This document shows, piece after piece, positions 1-5,627 of a stretch of DNA of 7,565 nt. The notes under the pieces are model-generated. The model was not told the DNA's origin. It did no database searches and saw only the letters and a program-made list of their open reading frames with translations. This DNA comes from Rudaea sp. Its GTDB lineage: Bacteria; Pseudomonadota; Gammaproteobacteria; Xanthomonadales; Rhodanobacteraceae. Position 1 is the first letter of the stretch; each line of letters starts with the position of its first letter. Both the position numbers and the translations under genes were made by a program. The stretch is taken from contig JAICYA010000086.1 in the NCBI GenBank assembly GCA_025934455.1, forward strand, positions 1 through 7,565, given 5' to 3'.

Positions 1-217
1 ACGCGCCGGGCGGGCGCCAGTCCGAGCGGCCGTGGCCGGGAAAATCGATGGCAACAATGTGGAAATGTCCACAAAGCAACGGCGCGAGCGCGTCGAACGA
101 GGCGGCGTTGTCCAGCCAGCCGTGCAGGGCAAGCAATTTCGGCAGCGATTCCTCACCCCAGGCGCGCGCGGCAAGGCGCTGGCCGGGCAAGGCCAATTCG
201 ATATCACGCACCGGCAT
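1..217 (-). CDS. alpha/beta hydrolase family protein, N-terminal part (cut by window edge)
   Basis: I translated this by hand from an ATG at 217-215 on the minus strand; it stays open for 72 codons to the window edge and begins [20 protein letters not shown]. Two landmarks of the alpha/beta hydrolase fold are visible. One is an [11 protein letters not shown] stretch at residues 32-42, where the HG(W) oxyanion-hole strand-loop lies. The other is the segment IDFPGHGRS at residues 57-65, which in this family follows strand beta-4. The nucleophile elbow (G-x-S-x-G), acid and histidine would be beyond the edge, so catalysis and substrate cannot be judged. Its start overlaps the end of hemH by 14 nt in another frame, suggesting co-transcription and translational coupling. 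Family assignment is fairly safe; a specific role (esterase, haloalkane dehalogenase-like, BioH-like) is not decidable. Confidence 0.85.
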   Translation of the reverse strand, partial: MPVRDIELALPGQRLAARAWGEESLPKLLALHGWLDNAASFDALAPLLCGHFHIVAIDFPGHGRSDWRPPGA

Positions 218-1214
218 CGGTCCAGCCTTGCGCATGGCGCCGGATCAGGTTCGCGAACAGGTGCACATGCGCATCCGCCGCATTCAGCGCTGGAATGTAA
301 TCCAGGCGCTGGCCGCCCGCGGCGAGGAATTGTTCGCGTCCGCGCATCGCGATTTCTTCCAGGGTTTCCAGGCAGTCCATCGCGAATCCCGGGCACAGCA
401 CCTGCACATGGCGCAGGCCGGATTGTGCGAATTGCGCGAGCGCCGCATCCGTGTACGGCTCAAGCCAGCGTTCCCGGCCGACCCGCGACTGGAACGCGAC
501 CACCAGTTCCGTTGCGGATATGCCCAGGCGTTCACGCAACAACCGCGCCGTCGCCAGACATTGATCGCGGTACGGATCGCCGGCGTTGACGTAACGCTCG
601 GGTATTCCATGGAAGGAAAGCAGCAGGCGCTCGCCACGGCCGTGCGTGAACCAGTACTTTTCCACGCTCGCCGCGAGCGCTTCGATGTAACCGGGTTCGG
701 CGTGATAGTCGGCAATGCTGCGCACTTCCGGCACCCGCCGTTCGGCACGCAGCGCAGTGAACACGGCATCGAAACTGGCCGCTGTCGACGTCGCCGAGTA
801 TTGCGGATAAAACGGCAGTACGAGGATGCGGCACACGCCATCGGCAAGCAGATGGCGAACCACATCGCCCACGCCCGGCTCGCCGTAGGTCATGGCCAAC
901 TCGACACGCATTTTCATGTCGCGCAACTCGGCGGCCAGTCGTGTCGTCAGTGCGCGGCTGTTAACCAGCAGCGGCGATCCCTGTGGCGTCCAGATTTTCG
1001 CATAGGCGCGTGCGGAACGCCGCGGTCGCACGCGCAGGATCACGCCGTAAAGCAGTGGCAGCCACAGCCAGCGCGGATAGTCGATGACGCGCCGGTCGCC
1101 CAGGAATTGCCCCAGATAACGCCGCACGGCCGCCGCCGTGGGCGCCGATGGCGTGCCGAGGTTGATGAGCAGCACGGCTGTCCCGGGCATGGACTCGCTA
1201 CTTGGATCGGGCAT
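204..1214 (-). CDS. hemH: ferrochelatase (protoheme ferro-lyase)
   Basis: Ferrochelatase inserts Fe2+ into protoporphyrin IX, the last step of protoheme synthesis. With the start used here the protein is 336 residues, close to the roughly 320 of E. coli HemH. The family landmarks appear in order: an N-terminal LLINLGTP at residues 15-22, a QGSPL segment near 78-82, the signature SFHGIPERY at 200-208 followed by GDPYRDQC, then FQSRVGRE, and [14 protein letters not shown] around 274-287. His202 and Glu283 correspond to the family's metal-binding/catalytic His and Glu; their spacing of 81 residues matches my recollection of E. coli. The start is uncertain. An in-frame ATG at 1271 adds 19 residues without family resemblance, and one at 1190 also leaves the conserved N-terminus intact. 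None of the three has a convincing Shine-Dalgarno. The downstream hydrolase overlaps its stop by 14 nt. Confidence 0.97.
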   Translation of the reverse strand: MPDPSSESMPGTAVLLINLGTPSAPTAAAVRRYLGQFLGDRRVIDYPRWLWLPLLYGVILRVRPRRSARAYAKIWTPQGSPLLVNSRALTTRLAAELRDMKMRVELAMTYGEPGVGDVVRHLLADGVCRILVLPFYPQYSATSTAASFDAVFTALRAERRVPEVRSIADYHAEPGYIEALAASVEKYWFTHGRGERLLLSFHGIPERYVNAGDPYRDQCLATARLLRERLGISATELVVAFQSRVGRERWLEPYTDAALAQFAQSGLRHVQVLCPGFAMDCLETLEEIAMRGREQFLAAGGQRLDYIPALNAADAHVHLFANLIRRHAQGWTDAGA

Positions 1215-1316
1215 GGTTGGATTGGCCGGAAGTCGGGCAACGCAAAAACCCAATACCTTGTGCTGTTCCATGAACCGTGACGCCAGCTATTGTGGCTATT
1301 GGGTCGCTTGCCGCCC

Positions 1317-1325
1317 AGTGTAGCA
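1317..1325 (-). promoter_or_regulatory. candidate extended -10 promoter for hemH
   Basis: On the minus strand this reads TGCTACACT, a TGn extension directly before a -10-like TACACT hexamer. No good -35 hexamer lies 16-18 nt upstream, which an extended -10 can tolerate. Transcription would begin near 1310, leaving a leader of about 95 nt before the chosen hemH start at 1214. This is a motif match only. Confidence 0.35.
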
Positions 1326-1341
1326 TTGCCGCGCCAAGGCT

Positions 1342-1369
1342 TTGTTTTCCTTGTATTCGCTGCTAGACT
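1342..1369 (+). promoter_or_regulatory. candidate sigma70 promoter for the secreted repeat protein gene
   Basis: TTGTTT at 1342-1347 and TAGACT at 1364-1369 are separated by 16 nt. The -10 hexamer is preceded by TGC, giving the extended -10 TGCTAGACT. A start near 1376 would give a leader of about 60 nt before the ATG at 1436. It lies back to back with the candidate hemH promoter, about 40 nt away, so a regulator binding here could affect both genes. Prediction from sequence only. Confidence 0.45.
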
Positions 1370-1435
1370 CGCGTGGCCACGTCCTCGACGATGTGGCTGA
1401 CGATTACTACAAGAACTTATAACGAGAAAAATCGC

Positions 1436-2368
1436 ATGCCCCTGCGCGCAATCCTAGTTGCGCTCGTGCTTGGCGTCTTCGCCATCCAGGCACGCGCCGC
1501 CGATCTCGTCGGTTACGGCGAGGCATTCAATGTCCTGTATGCCGTCGACCTGACGACGAATACGGCTGTCCAGATCGGCGGCCCCGGCCAGATCACCTAC
1601 GCCAACATCGAGGGCCTGACGTTCAGTCCCAGTGGCACTCTCTATGCGGTATCGGACGCCGGCCCGACGAAAACGCTGCTCACCATCGACCAGGGCTCCG
1701 GCATCGCAGCCGCGGTCGGCACGCTCGATCTGGGCACCAACAACCAACTCGATCTGGCGATGGCGTTCACCTGCGACGGCAAGTTGTGGATGTCGGCGAG
1801 CACCGGCCAGCTCTGGAGCGTGGATCCGGCGACCGCGAACGTCACCACCCTCGGCAACCTCGGCATCAAGATCAGCGGTATGGCGGCGCGCGGCTCGCTG
1901 CTTTACGGCGCCGGCAGCCAGGGCAACAACAACCTGTATTCGATCGATCCGGTCAAGGTGACGGAGACCCTGGTCGGCAGCTATCAGTCGACGAACTACA
2001 TCACCACCATCAGTCCTGCCTTCGATACGTCCGGACAGTTGTGGGCGATCCTCGACTACGTGCCGCCACAGCAAGGCAATGCTTCGATCCCGGATTGGAG
2101 CGACCTGGCAAAGCTTTCCGTCGCCTCGGGAGCGTTGACCAATCTGGGCAATATCACCCCTCCGGCGCCTATTGATGCGAAATCGCCGACTTACGCCAAT
2201 CTGTACCAGATCGGCCTCAAGGGCTTGGCCATTCCATCGGGCGTCTGTGCCGCCGCTGCCACGACGGCACCCACGCCGATGCTTTCCACGCGCGGGATCG
2301 CGGCCCTGATCGCCTTGTTGCTGCTGTTCGGCGGAACTCGGCTGCGCCGGCGGCATCCAAACTGTTGA
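1436..2368 (+). CDS. secreted repeat (beta-propeller-like) protein with C-terminal IPTL/PEP-CTERM-like sorting tail
   Basis: The 310-residue product starts with a Sec-type signal peptide: MPLR, a hydrophobic core, and ARA-AD as likely cleavage near residue 21. The body repeats the pattern 'hydrophobic-(Y/W/T)-x-(V/I)-D...T...(V/L)G'. Examples are LYAVDLTTNTAVQIGG at residues 34-49, LLTIDQGSGIAAAVGTLDLG at 81-100, LWSVDPATANVTTLGNLG at 126-143, LYSIDPVKVTETLVG at 167-181 and LAKLSVASGALTNLGNI at 224-240. This spacing suggests beta-propeller blades. Residues 280-306 resemble a sorting tail: TPMLSTRG, a hydrophobic stretch ending LLLLFGG, then the basic TRLRRR. That is the layout of IPTL-CTERM signals, with PML in place of PTL. 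No catalytic motif is seen. The ATG at 1436 is preferred because it puts the signal peptide at the N-terminus; an in-frame ATG at 1373 adds 21 residues that spoil it. A weak GAGAAA precedes the start. Function unknown; envelope or surface location is inferred. Confidence 0.85.
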   Translation: MPLRAILVALVLGVFAIQARAADLVGYGEAFNVLYAVDLTTNTAVQIGGPGQITYANIEGLTFSPSGTLYAVSDAGPTKTLLTIDQGSGIAAAVGTLDLGTNNQLDLAMAFTCDGKLWMSASTGQLWSVDPATANVTTLGNLGIKISGMAARGSLLYGAGSQGNNNLYSIDPVKVTETLVGSYQSTNYITTISPAFDTSGQLWAILDYVPPQQGNASIPDWSDLAKLSVASGALTNLGNITPPAPIDAKSPTYANLYQIGLKGLAIPSGVCAAAATTAPTPMLSTRGIAALIALLLLFGGTRLRRRHPNC

Positions 2369-2371
2369 TGT

Positions 2372-2391
2372 GCGGCCTCGTCGCAGGCCGC
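2372..2391 (+). terminator. weak hairpin after the repeat protein gene, possible attenuating terminator
   Basis: GCGGCCT and AGGCCGC form a perfect 7-bp stem with a 6-nt loop, beginning 4 nt after the stop codon. The run that follows (TTGAATTT) is a poor U-tract, so termination is probably partial. The hairpin ends 12 nt before the AAGGA ribosome binding site of the next gene. Confidence 0.35.
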
Positions 2392-2416
2392 TTGAATTTC
2401 ACGAAGGAAACCACCG

Positions 2417-3103
2417 ATGCCCTCTTGGATCGCCCGGATAGCCGCGTGCGCCGCACTGATCGTCGCCATCACGACGAACGCCCATGCCGGTGAACAGGAA
2501 ACCGTACGCGCGAACAACGCCGTGCGCGTACTCAAGGAAATCATGCAGGCGCCGGACAGCCGCATTCCCGGACACCTGCTGCGCGATGCTTATGCGGTGG
2601 CCGTGATTCCCGACGTGATCAAGGCCGGCCTCATCATCGGCGGCCGGCACGGCTTGGGCGTGTTGTCGGTGAAGACGCCGAACGACGTGTGGAGCAATCC
2701 CACTTTCATCGGCATGACCGGTGGCAGCATCGGCTTCCAGGCCGGCGTGCAGTCGACCGACGTGATCCTGATTTTCCGCACCCAGCGCGGCGTGGATTCG
2801 ATCGTGCACGGCAAGTTCACGCTCGGCGCCGACGCCTCGGTCGCGGCCGGCCCGGTCGGCCGCTCGGCGAACGCCGCCACGGACGCGCAACTGCGCGCCG
2901 AGATCTACTCCTACTCGCGCGCGCGCGGACTGTTCGCCGGCGTCGCCCTTGACGGCTCGGTGTTGTCCATCGACAACACCGCCAACCAGGCCGTGTACGG
3001 CGAGGGCATCACGCCGCGGCGCATCTTCGAGGGTGGCCTGAGCAACGTGCCCGATGCGGTCGTGGATTTTCGCGACCGCCTGGAGGAGTACACTGCACGT
3101 TGA
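2417..3103 (+). CDS. secreted SYLF-domain (Ysc84/DUF500-type) lipid-binding protein
   Basis: The 228-residue product begins with a signal peptide: a short basic start, a hydrophobic stretch, and AHA-GE cleavage near residue 24. The rest matches the SYLF/Ysc84 domain as I know it. Features include AYAVAVIPDVIKAGLIIGGRHG at about 58-79, GVLSVK, the FIGMTGGSIGFQAGVQSTD segment at about 97-115, VILIFRTQRGVDSI, and the late YSYSRARGLFAGVALDGSVL block at about 164-183, which carries the residues the domain is named for. Eukaryotic SYLF domains bind phosphoinositides; bacterial members are secreted or periplasmic proteins of poorly known role, so lipid binding here is by family only. The start is supported by AAGGA at 2404-2408, 8 nt upstream. 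It sits 48 nt after the repeat protein gene and 72 nt before tatA on the same strand, so an operon is possible. The signal peptide is Sec-like, without twin arginines. Confidence 0.93.
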   Translation: MPSWIARIAACAALIVAITTNAHAGEQETVRANNAVRVLKEIMQAPDSRIPGHLLRDAYAVAVIPDVIKAGLIIGGRHGLGVLSVKTPNDVWSNPTFIGMTGGSIGFQAGVQSTDVILIFRTQRGVDSIVHGKFTLGADASVAAGPVGRSANAATDAQLRAEIYSYSRARGLFAGVALDGSVLSIDNTANQAVYGEGITPRRIFEGGLSNVPDAVVDFRDRLEEYTAR

Positions 3104-3107
3104 GGAT

Positions 3108-3136
3108 CGCGTGTCGGCGCCGTTGCGCCGAACGCG
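3108..3136 (+). other. imperfect hairpin between the SYLF gene and tatA
   Basis: CGCGT then TCGGCGC pairs with GCGCCGA then ACGCG around a CGTT loop: 12 base pairs with one bulged G at 3113. It starts 4 nt after the upstream stop codon and ends 39 nt before the tatA ATG. No T-run follows, so it is not a classic Rho-independent terminator. It could stabilise the 3' end of the upstream message or mark a processing point; which is unknown. Confidence 0.45.
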
Positions 3137-3175
3137 TTGTGGCGGGCAGGCATTCGGTTTTGCGGAGCGTATGAC

Positions 3176-3421
3176 ATGGGCGGTTTGAGCATCTGGCACT
3201 GGATCATCATCGTCGTCGTGGTCGTGCTGATTTTCGGCACCAAGAAGCTGCCGAACATCGGCAACGACCTCGCGTCTGCCATCAAGAATTTCAAAAAGGG
3301 CATGCAGGACGACGACAAGTCCGATGCCGCGCAGCTCAAGGCCGACCCGCCGCAGGGCCAGCAGGGTCAATCCGCGCCTTCCGCCAACAAGGATGGCAGC
3401 AAGGACGGCAACGCGCCGTAA
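3176..3421 (+). CDS. tatA: twin-arginine translocase subunit TatA
   Basis: TatA oligomerises to open the passage used by folded proteins carrying twin-arginine signals. The 81-residue product has the family layout: a short periplasmic start (MGGLSIWHW), one membrane helix at about 9-20, the FGTKKL hinge at 20-25, an amphipathic helix with [13 protein letters not shown] at 31-43, and a polar Gln/Asp/Lys-rich tail. Phe20 and Phe39, conserved in E. coli TatA, are present; position 8 is His where E. coli has Gln. The ATG at 3176 was chosen over an upstream in-frame ATG at 3137 because MGGLSIW is the standard N-terminus and GGAG at 3164-3167 lies 8 nt before it. It is the first gene of tatABC, with tatB starting 4 nt after its stop. 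I saw no clear promoter of its own. Confidence 0.97.
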   Translation: MGGLSIWHWIIIVVVVVLIFGTKKLPNIGNDLASAIKNFKKGMQDDDKSDAAQLKADPPQGQQGQSAPSANKDGSKDGNAP

Positions 3422-3425
3422 CGCC

Positions 3426-3731
3426 ATGTTCGACATCGGCACCGGCGAACTCGCCCTGATCGCGGTGGTCGCGCTGCTCGTCCTCGGGCCGGAACGCCTG
3501 CCGAAAGCCGCGCGCACCGCGGGCGCGCTGATGCGGCGCGCGCGCGCGAGCTGGCAGAGCGTGCGCAGCGAAATCGAGCGCGAGTTGGCAGCCGAGGAAC
3601 TCAAGCAATCGATCAAGCGCGGCGCGAGCGAACTCGACCCACGAGCCGACATCAGCGCCGCGTTGCGCGACGCCGTGCACGGCCCGCCGCGACCGAACGA
3701 CCCGCCGGCAGCATCCGATGAGCAACGCTGA
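3426..3731 (+). CDS. tatB: twin-arginine translocase subunit TatB
   Basis: TatB works with TatC as the receptor for twin-arginine signal peptides. The 101-residue product begins MFDIGTGELALIAVVALLVL, a typical TatB start that includes Glu8, followed by the hinge LGPERLPKAART at about 19-30 and a long charged amphipathic helix (roughly 30-68, rich in Arg/Glu). The tail is acidic and Pro-rich and rather short: E. coli TatB is about 171 residues, but the C-terminal part is dispensable and variable in the family. The ATG at 3426 is set by the conserved MFDIG start. An open frame extends upstream into tatA but has no family similarity there. The gene's end overlaps the tatC start by 14 nt, which suggests coupled translation of the TatB-TatC pair. 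Confidence 0.96.
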   Translation: MFDIGTGELALIAVVALLVLGPERLPKAARTAGALMRRARASWQSVRSEIERELAAEELKQSIKRGASELDPRADISAALRDAVHGPPRPNDPPAASDEQR

Positions 3732-4509
3732 GGCTACGCCTCCGGGCGCGGACGAGGAGGCTGGCGGTAACGGGCAATCCTTCATCTCGCACCTGATCGA
3801 GCTGCGCGCACGCCTGCTCAAGGCTGTCGCCGCCGTACTCATCGTGCTGGTCGCGCTGTTGCCGTTCGCCGACCGCATGTACCACTTCATCGCCGAACCG
3901 CTGCTGCAACGCCTGCCGCAGGGCGCGCACATGATCGCGATCGAAGTGGCCTCGCCGTTCATGACGCCGGTGAAACTCGCGGCTGTGGTCGCGCTGTTCC
4001 TGGCGATGCCGGCGGTGCTGTATCAACTGTGGCGTTTCGTTGCGCCGGGCCTGTACCGGCACGAAAAGAAAATGGCCCTGCCGTTGCTGGTGGCCAGCGT
4101 CGGCATGTTCTACCTCGGCTGTGCGTTTGCGTATTACCTGGTGCTGCCCAAGGTGTTCGTGTTCCTGCTCGGCGTCACGCCGGATGGCGTGGCGATCATG
4201 ACCGACATCGGCAAATACCTGGATTTCGTGCTGACCATGTTCCTCGCGTTTGGCGTGTGTTTCGAGGTGCCGGTCGTGGTGTTCCTGCTCGCCTTGCTGG
4301 GCGTCGTCAATGCCGAGCAACTGACCCGGCAGCGTCCGTATGTCGTGCTCGGCGTGTTCGTGATCGCGGCGGTGCTGGCGCCGCCGGACGCACTGTCCAT
4401 GCTCATGCTCGCCATTCCGATGTGCCTGCTGTACGAGCTCGGCGTGGTCGCCGTGCGTCTGTTCGTGCACCGCGCACAGGCCGGTGCACAAGCCTCCCCG
4501 AAGGCCTGA
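3718..4509 (+). CDS. tatC: Sec-independent protein translocase TatC
   Basis: TatC is the six-helix membrane core that recognises twin-arginine signals. The product is 263 residues, near the E. coli length of about 258. The family landmarks are all present: FISHLIELRARLLK at 22-35, FVAPGLYRHEKK at 107-118, the FLAFGVCFEVPV segment at 175-186, and APPDALSMLMLAIPMCLLYE at 221-240. Glu28, Glu116, Glu183 and Asp224 appear to correspond to E. coli Glu15, Glu103, Glu170 and Asp211, which matter for function there. Hydrophobic segments lie near 34-51, 85-104, 122-144, 167-190, 206-220 and 226-250. The N-terminus carries about 20 extra acidic/Gly residues before the conserved start. The ATG lies inside the tatB end (14-nt overlap) with only a weak ribosome site, so translation probably depends on tatB. 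No fourth tat gene (tatD) follows. Confidence 0.98.
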   Translation: MSNAEATPPGADEEAGGNGQSFISHLIELRARLLKAVAAVLIVLVALLPFADRMYHFIAEPLLQRLPQGAHMIAIEVASPFMTPVKLAAVVALFLAMPAVLYQLWRFVAPGLYRHEKKMALPLLVASVGMFYLGCAFAYYLVLPKVFVFLLGVTPDGVAIMTDIGKYLDFVLTMFLAFGVCFEVPVVVFLLALLGVVNAEQLTRQRPYVVLGVFVIAAVLAPPDALSMLMLAIPMCLLYELGVVAVRLFVHRAQAGAQASPKA

Positions 4510-4560
4510 TCGCGTCTCCCTCGCTCGCGCTTTTGGCGCATTGCAGCGCCGATTGCCGCG

Positions 4561-4589
4561 TTGTCTTTTGCGGCATTCTGGCATAGACT
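4561..4589 (+). promoter_or_regulatory. candidate sigma70 promoter for the small RHH-like gene
   Basis: TTGTCT at 4561-4566 and TAGACT at 4584-4589 are exactly 17 nt apart, matching the -35/-10 pattern at 4 of 6 and 4 of 6 positions. It lies in the 154-nt gap after tatC. A start near 4596 gives a leader of about 68 nt to the ATG at 4664. Together with the terminator after 4840, this would make the small gene its own transcription unit. Confidence 0.5.
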
Positions 4590-4663
4590 TAATGTTGCAT
4601 TTGGCACATTTTCCACTTCGCGCACCCCCGCTGCGCACACCCCGAAAACAGGAGCTCAAGAAC

Positions 4664-4840
4664 ATGGCAAAGAACGAAGATACACGCGACGCCAGCCTGC
4701 GCGTGTCGAAGAAGACGCGTGACAGTTTGAAGGCCGCCGCGGCCGTCGCCGGACGTCCGCTGTACGACGTCACCAACGAGGCGATCAACAACTATCTCGC
4801 CTCGGTCAAGTCGGGCGGTGCGCGCAAAGGCAAGAAGTAA
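4664..4840 (+). CDS. small ribbon-helix-helix-like protein, 58 aa
   Basis: The start is well supported: AGGAG at 4650-4654 sits 9 nt before the ATG, and the product is MAKNEDTRDASLRVSKKTRD and onward for 58 residues. The layout suggests a ribbon-helix-helix (Arc/MetJ/CopG-type) fold. There is a short strand with alternating residues (ASLRVS, 10-15), a first helix (about 18-30, Ala-rich), a turn at GRPLYD, and a second helix (about 35-47, VTNEAINNYLAS). A Lys/Arg/Gly tail, GGARKGKK, follows. RHH proteins of this size usually bind DNA as dimers, either as repressors or as the DNA-binding part of toxin-antitoxin antitoxins. No toxin gene is adjacent: tatC lies upstream and a converging amidotransferase gene downstream. 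Target and role are unknown. It appears to have its own promoter and terminator. Confidence 0.85.
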   Translation: MAKNEDTRDASLRVSKKTRDSLKAAAAVAGRPLYDVTNEAINNYLASVKSGGARKGKK

Positions 4841-4850
4841 GAATTCTTCG

Positions 4851-4869
4851 TCCGCGCATCGTGCGCGGA
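4851..4869 (+). other. short hairpin just after the small RHH-like gene
   Basis: TCCGCGC and GCGCGGA form a perfect 7-bp stem with a 5-nt loop, 10 nt after the stop codon and 10 nt before the main terminator stem. No T-run follows, so it may simply protect the 3' end or help termination. Confidence 0.4.
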
Positions 4870-4879
4870 TGCACCAGCG

Positions 4880-4909
4880 AAAACGGCCCGAACGGGCCGT
4901 TTTTGTTTT
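4880..4909. terminator. bidirectional Rho-independent terminator between convergent genes
   Basis: AAAACGGCCC and GGGCCGTTTT form a perfect 10-bp stem with a GAAC loop, followed on the plus strand by TTGTTTT (5 Ts counting the stem end, then G, then 4 Ts). Read on the minus strand the same stem also ends in TTTT. It lies 39 nt after the RHH-like gene stop and 7 nt after the amidotransferase stop on the opposite strand, so it can end transcripts from both sides. Confidence 0.9.
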
Positions 4910-4916
4910 GGGCGAC

Positions 4917-5627
4917 TTATCTCGCGGCGAGCCGCGCGAACCGCCGCAACACCGATCGCGCCTGCGGCGTGGCGCGGACCTCGCGCAGCATCGCCGCCAC
5001 GTCGAAATCCTCGCCGGCGAGCGCACCGTCGCGGGCACGGATGTAGGCGCGCATCTCGCGCGCGCCGAATTCGGGATGGAACTGCAAACCCCAGGCGCGC
5101 GGCGCGAAGCGCACGGCCTGGCAGTCGTCAAGGCTGGATCGCGCCAGCACGACCGCATCGCGGGGCGGTTCTAGCACGGTTTGCAGGTGCGTGGCCTGTG
5201 CATCGAACGCCAGCGGTGCCGGATCGAACAACGCATCCGACGCGGTGGCGGACGTGCGCTCGATGCGGACGCTGCCCATTTCGCGTCCGCGCGGGTTGTA
5301 GTCGACGCGGCCACCGAATGCGTGCGCAAGCAACTGGTGTCCGTAGCAGACACCGAGCACTGGGATGTCCGCATCGATCGCGCGACGCAGCCAGCGCGCG
5401 GTGGTCTCGCTCCATTCCAGCCGGTCGGTGACCATCGCGCCGGAACCGGTGACGACGACCCCGGATACGGATCGCGGCGGCGGCAATGGCACGCCACGAT
5501 CCACGCGCACGGACGGCGCCTGGCGCGGCGACAACCCCAGCCCGCGCCGGAACCAATGGGCGAAATCGCCGTGTTGCCGGCGCACGGCGGGAATCGCCGT
5601 TCCGGTCTGGACGATGAGCAGCTTCAT
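4917..5627 (-). CDS. class I glutamine amidotransferase (GATase1) domain protein, stand-alone
   Basis: These enzymes hydrolyse glutamine and hand the ammonia to an acceptor, or act as gamma-glutamyl hydrolases. The 236-residue product is a single GATase1 domain. It starts MKLLIVQTGTAIPAVRRQHG and has VVVTGSGAMV at about 57-66, near the oxyanion region. The nucleophile elbow VLGVCYGHQLLAHAFGG at 90-106 gives Cys94, and the LQFHPEFGAREM segment at 181-192 gives His184 and Glu186, so the catalytic triad is complete. It resembles the GMP-synthase-like stand-alone GATases rather than GuaA, since there is no synthetase domain; the acceptor is unknown. The ATG at 5627 overlaps the stop of the upstream ATPase gene as ATGA, which sets the start and suggests translational coupling. 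A longer open frame continues upstream but is a shadow of the ATPase gene. The bidirectional terminator follows its stop by 7 nt. Confidence 0.93.
   Translation of the reverse strand: MKLLIVQTGTAIPAVRRQHGDFAHWFRRGLGLSPRQAPSVRVDRGVPLPPPRSVSGVVVTGSGAMVTDRLEWSETTARWLRRAIDADIPVLGVCYGHQLLAHAFGGRVDYNPRGREMGSVRIERTSATASDALFDPAPLAFDAQATHLQTVLEPPRDAVVLARSSLDDCQAVRFAPRAWGLQFHPEFGAREMRAYIRARDGALAGEDFDVAAMLREVRATPQARSVLRRFARLAAR

Noticed and set aside
48..1280. 410-residue open frame on the plus strand across hemH
   Set aside because: It is the antisense shadow of hemH; its translation is Arg/His/Gln-rich without family resemblance, as expected from GC-rich codon bias.
1395..1423. TATAAC at 1418-1423 as a second -10 box before the secreted protein gene
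   Set aside because: It would start transcription only a few bases before the ATG and has no proper -35 at 17 nt; the upstream extended -10 fits better.
1373..1435. Longer start for the secreted repeat protein
   Set aside because: The extra 21 residues would place a polar segment before the signal peptide, and the candidate -10 promoter lies right at this ATG.
1436..3103. The two secreted proteins as Tat substrates because they precede tatABC
   Set aside because: Neither signal peptide has the twin-arginine motif; both look Sec-type.
2399..3652. 417-residue open frame on the minus strand across the SYLF gene, tatA and tatB
   Set aside because: It runs antisense to three well-supported genes and has shadow-like composition.
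4531..4550. Small GGCGC/GCGCC hairpin after tatC as a terminator
   Set aside because: Only 5 base pairs and no T-run follows, so it is not supported as a terminator.
3652..4791. 379-residue open frame on the minus strand across tatC and the RHH-like gene
   Set aside because: Its His/Gln/Arg-rich translation is a reverse-strand artefact of tatC.
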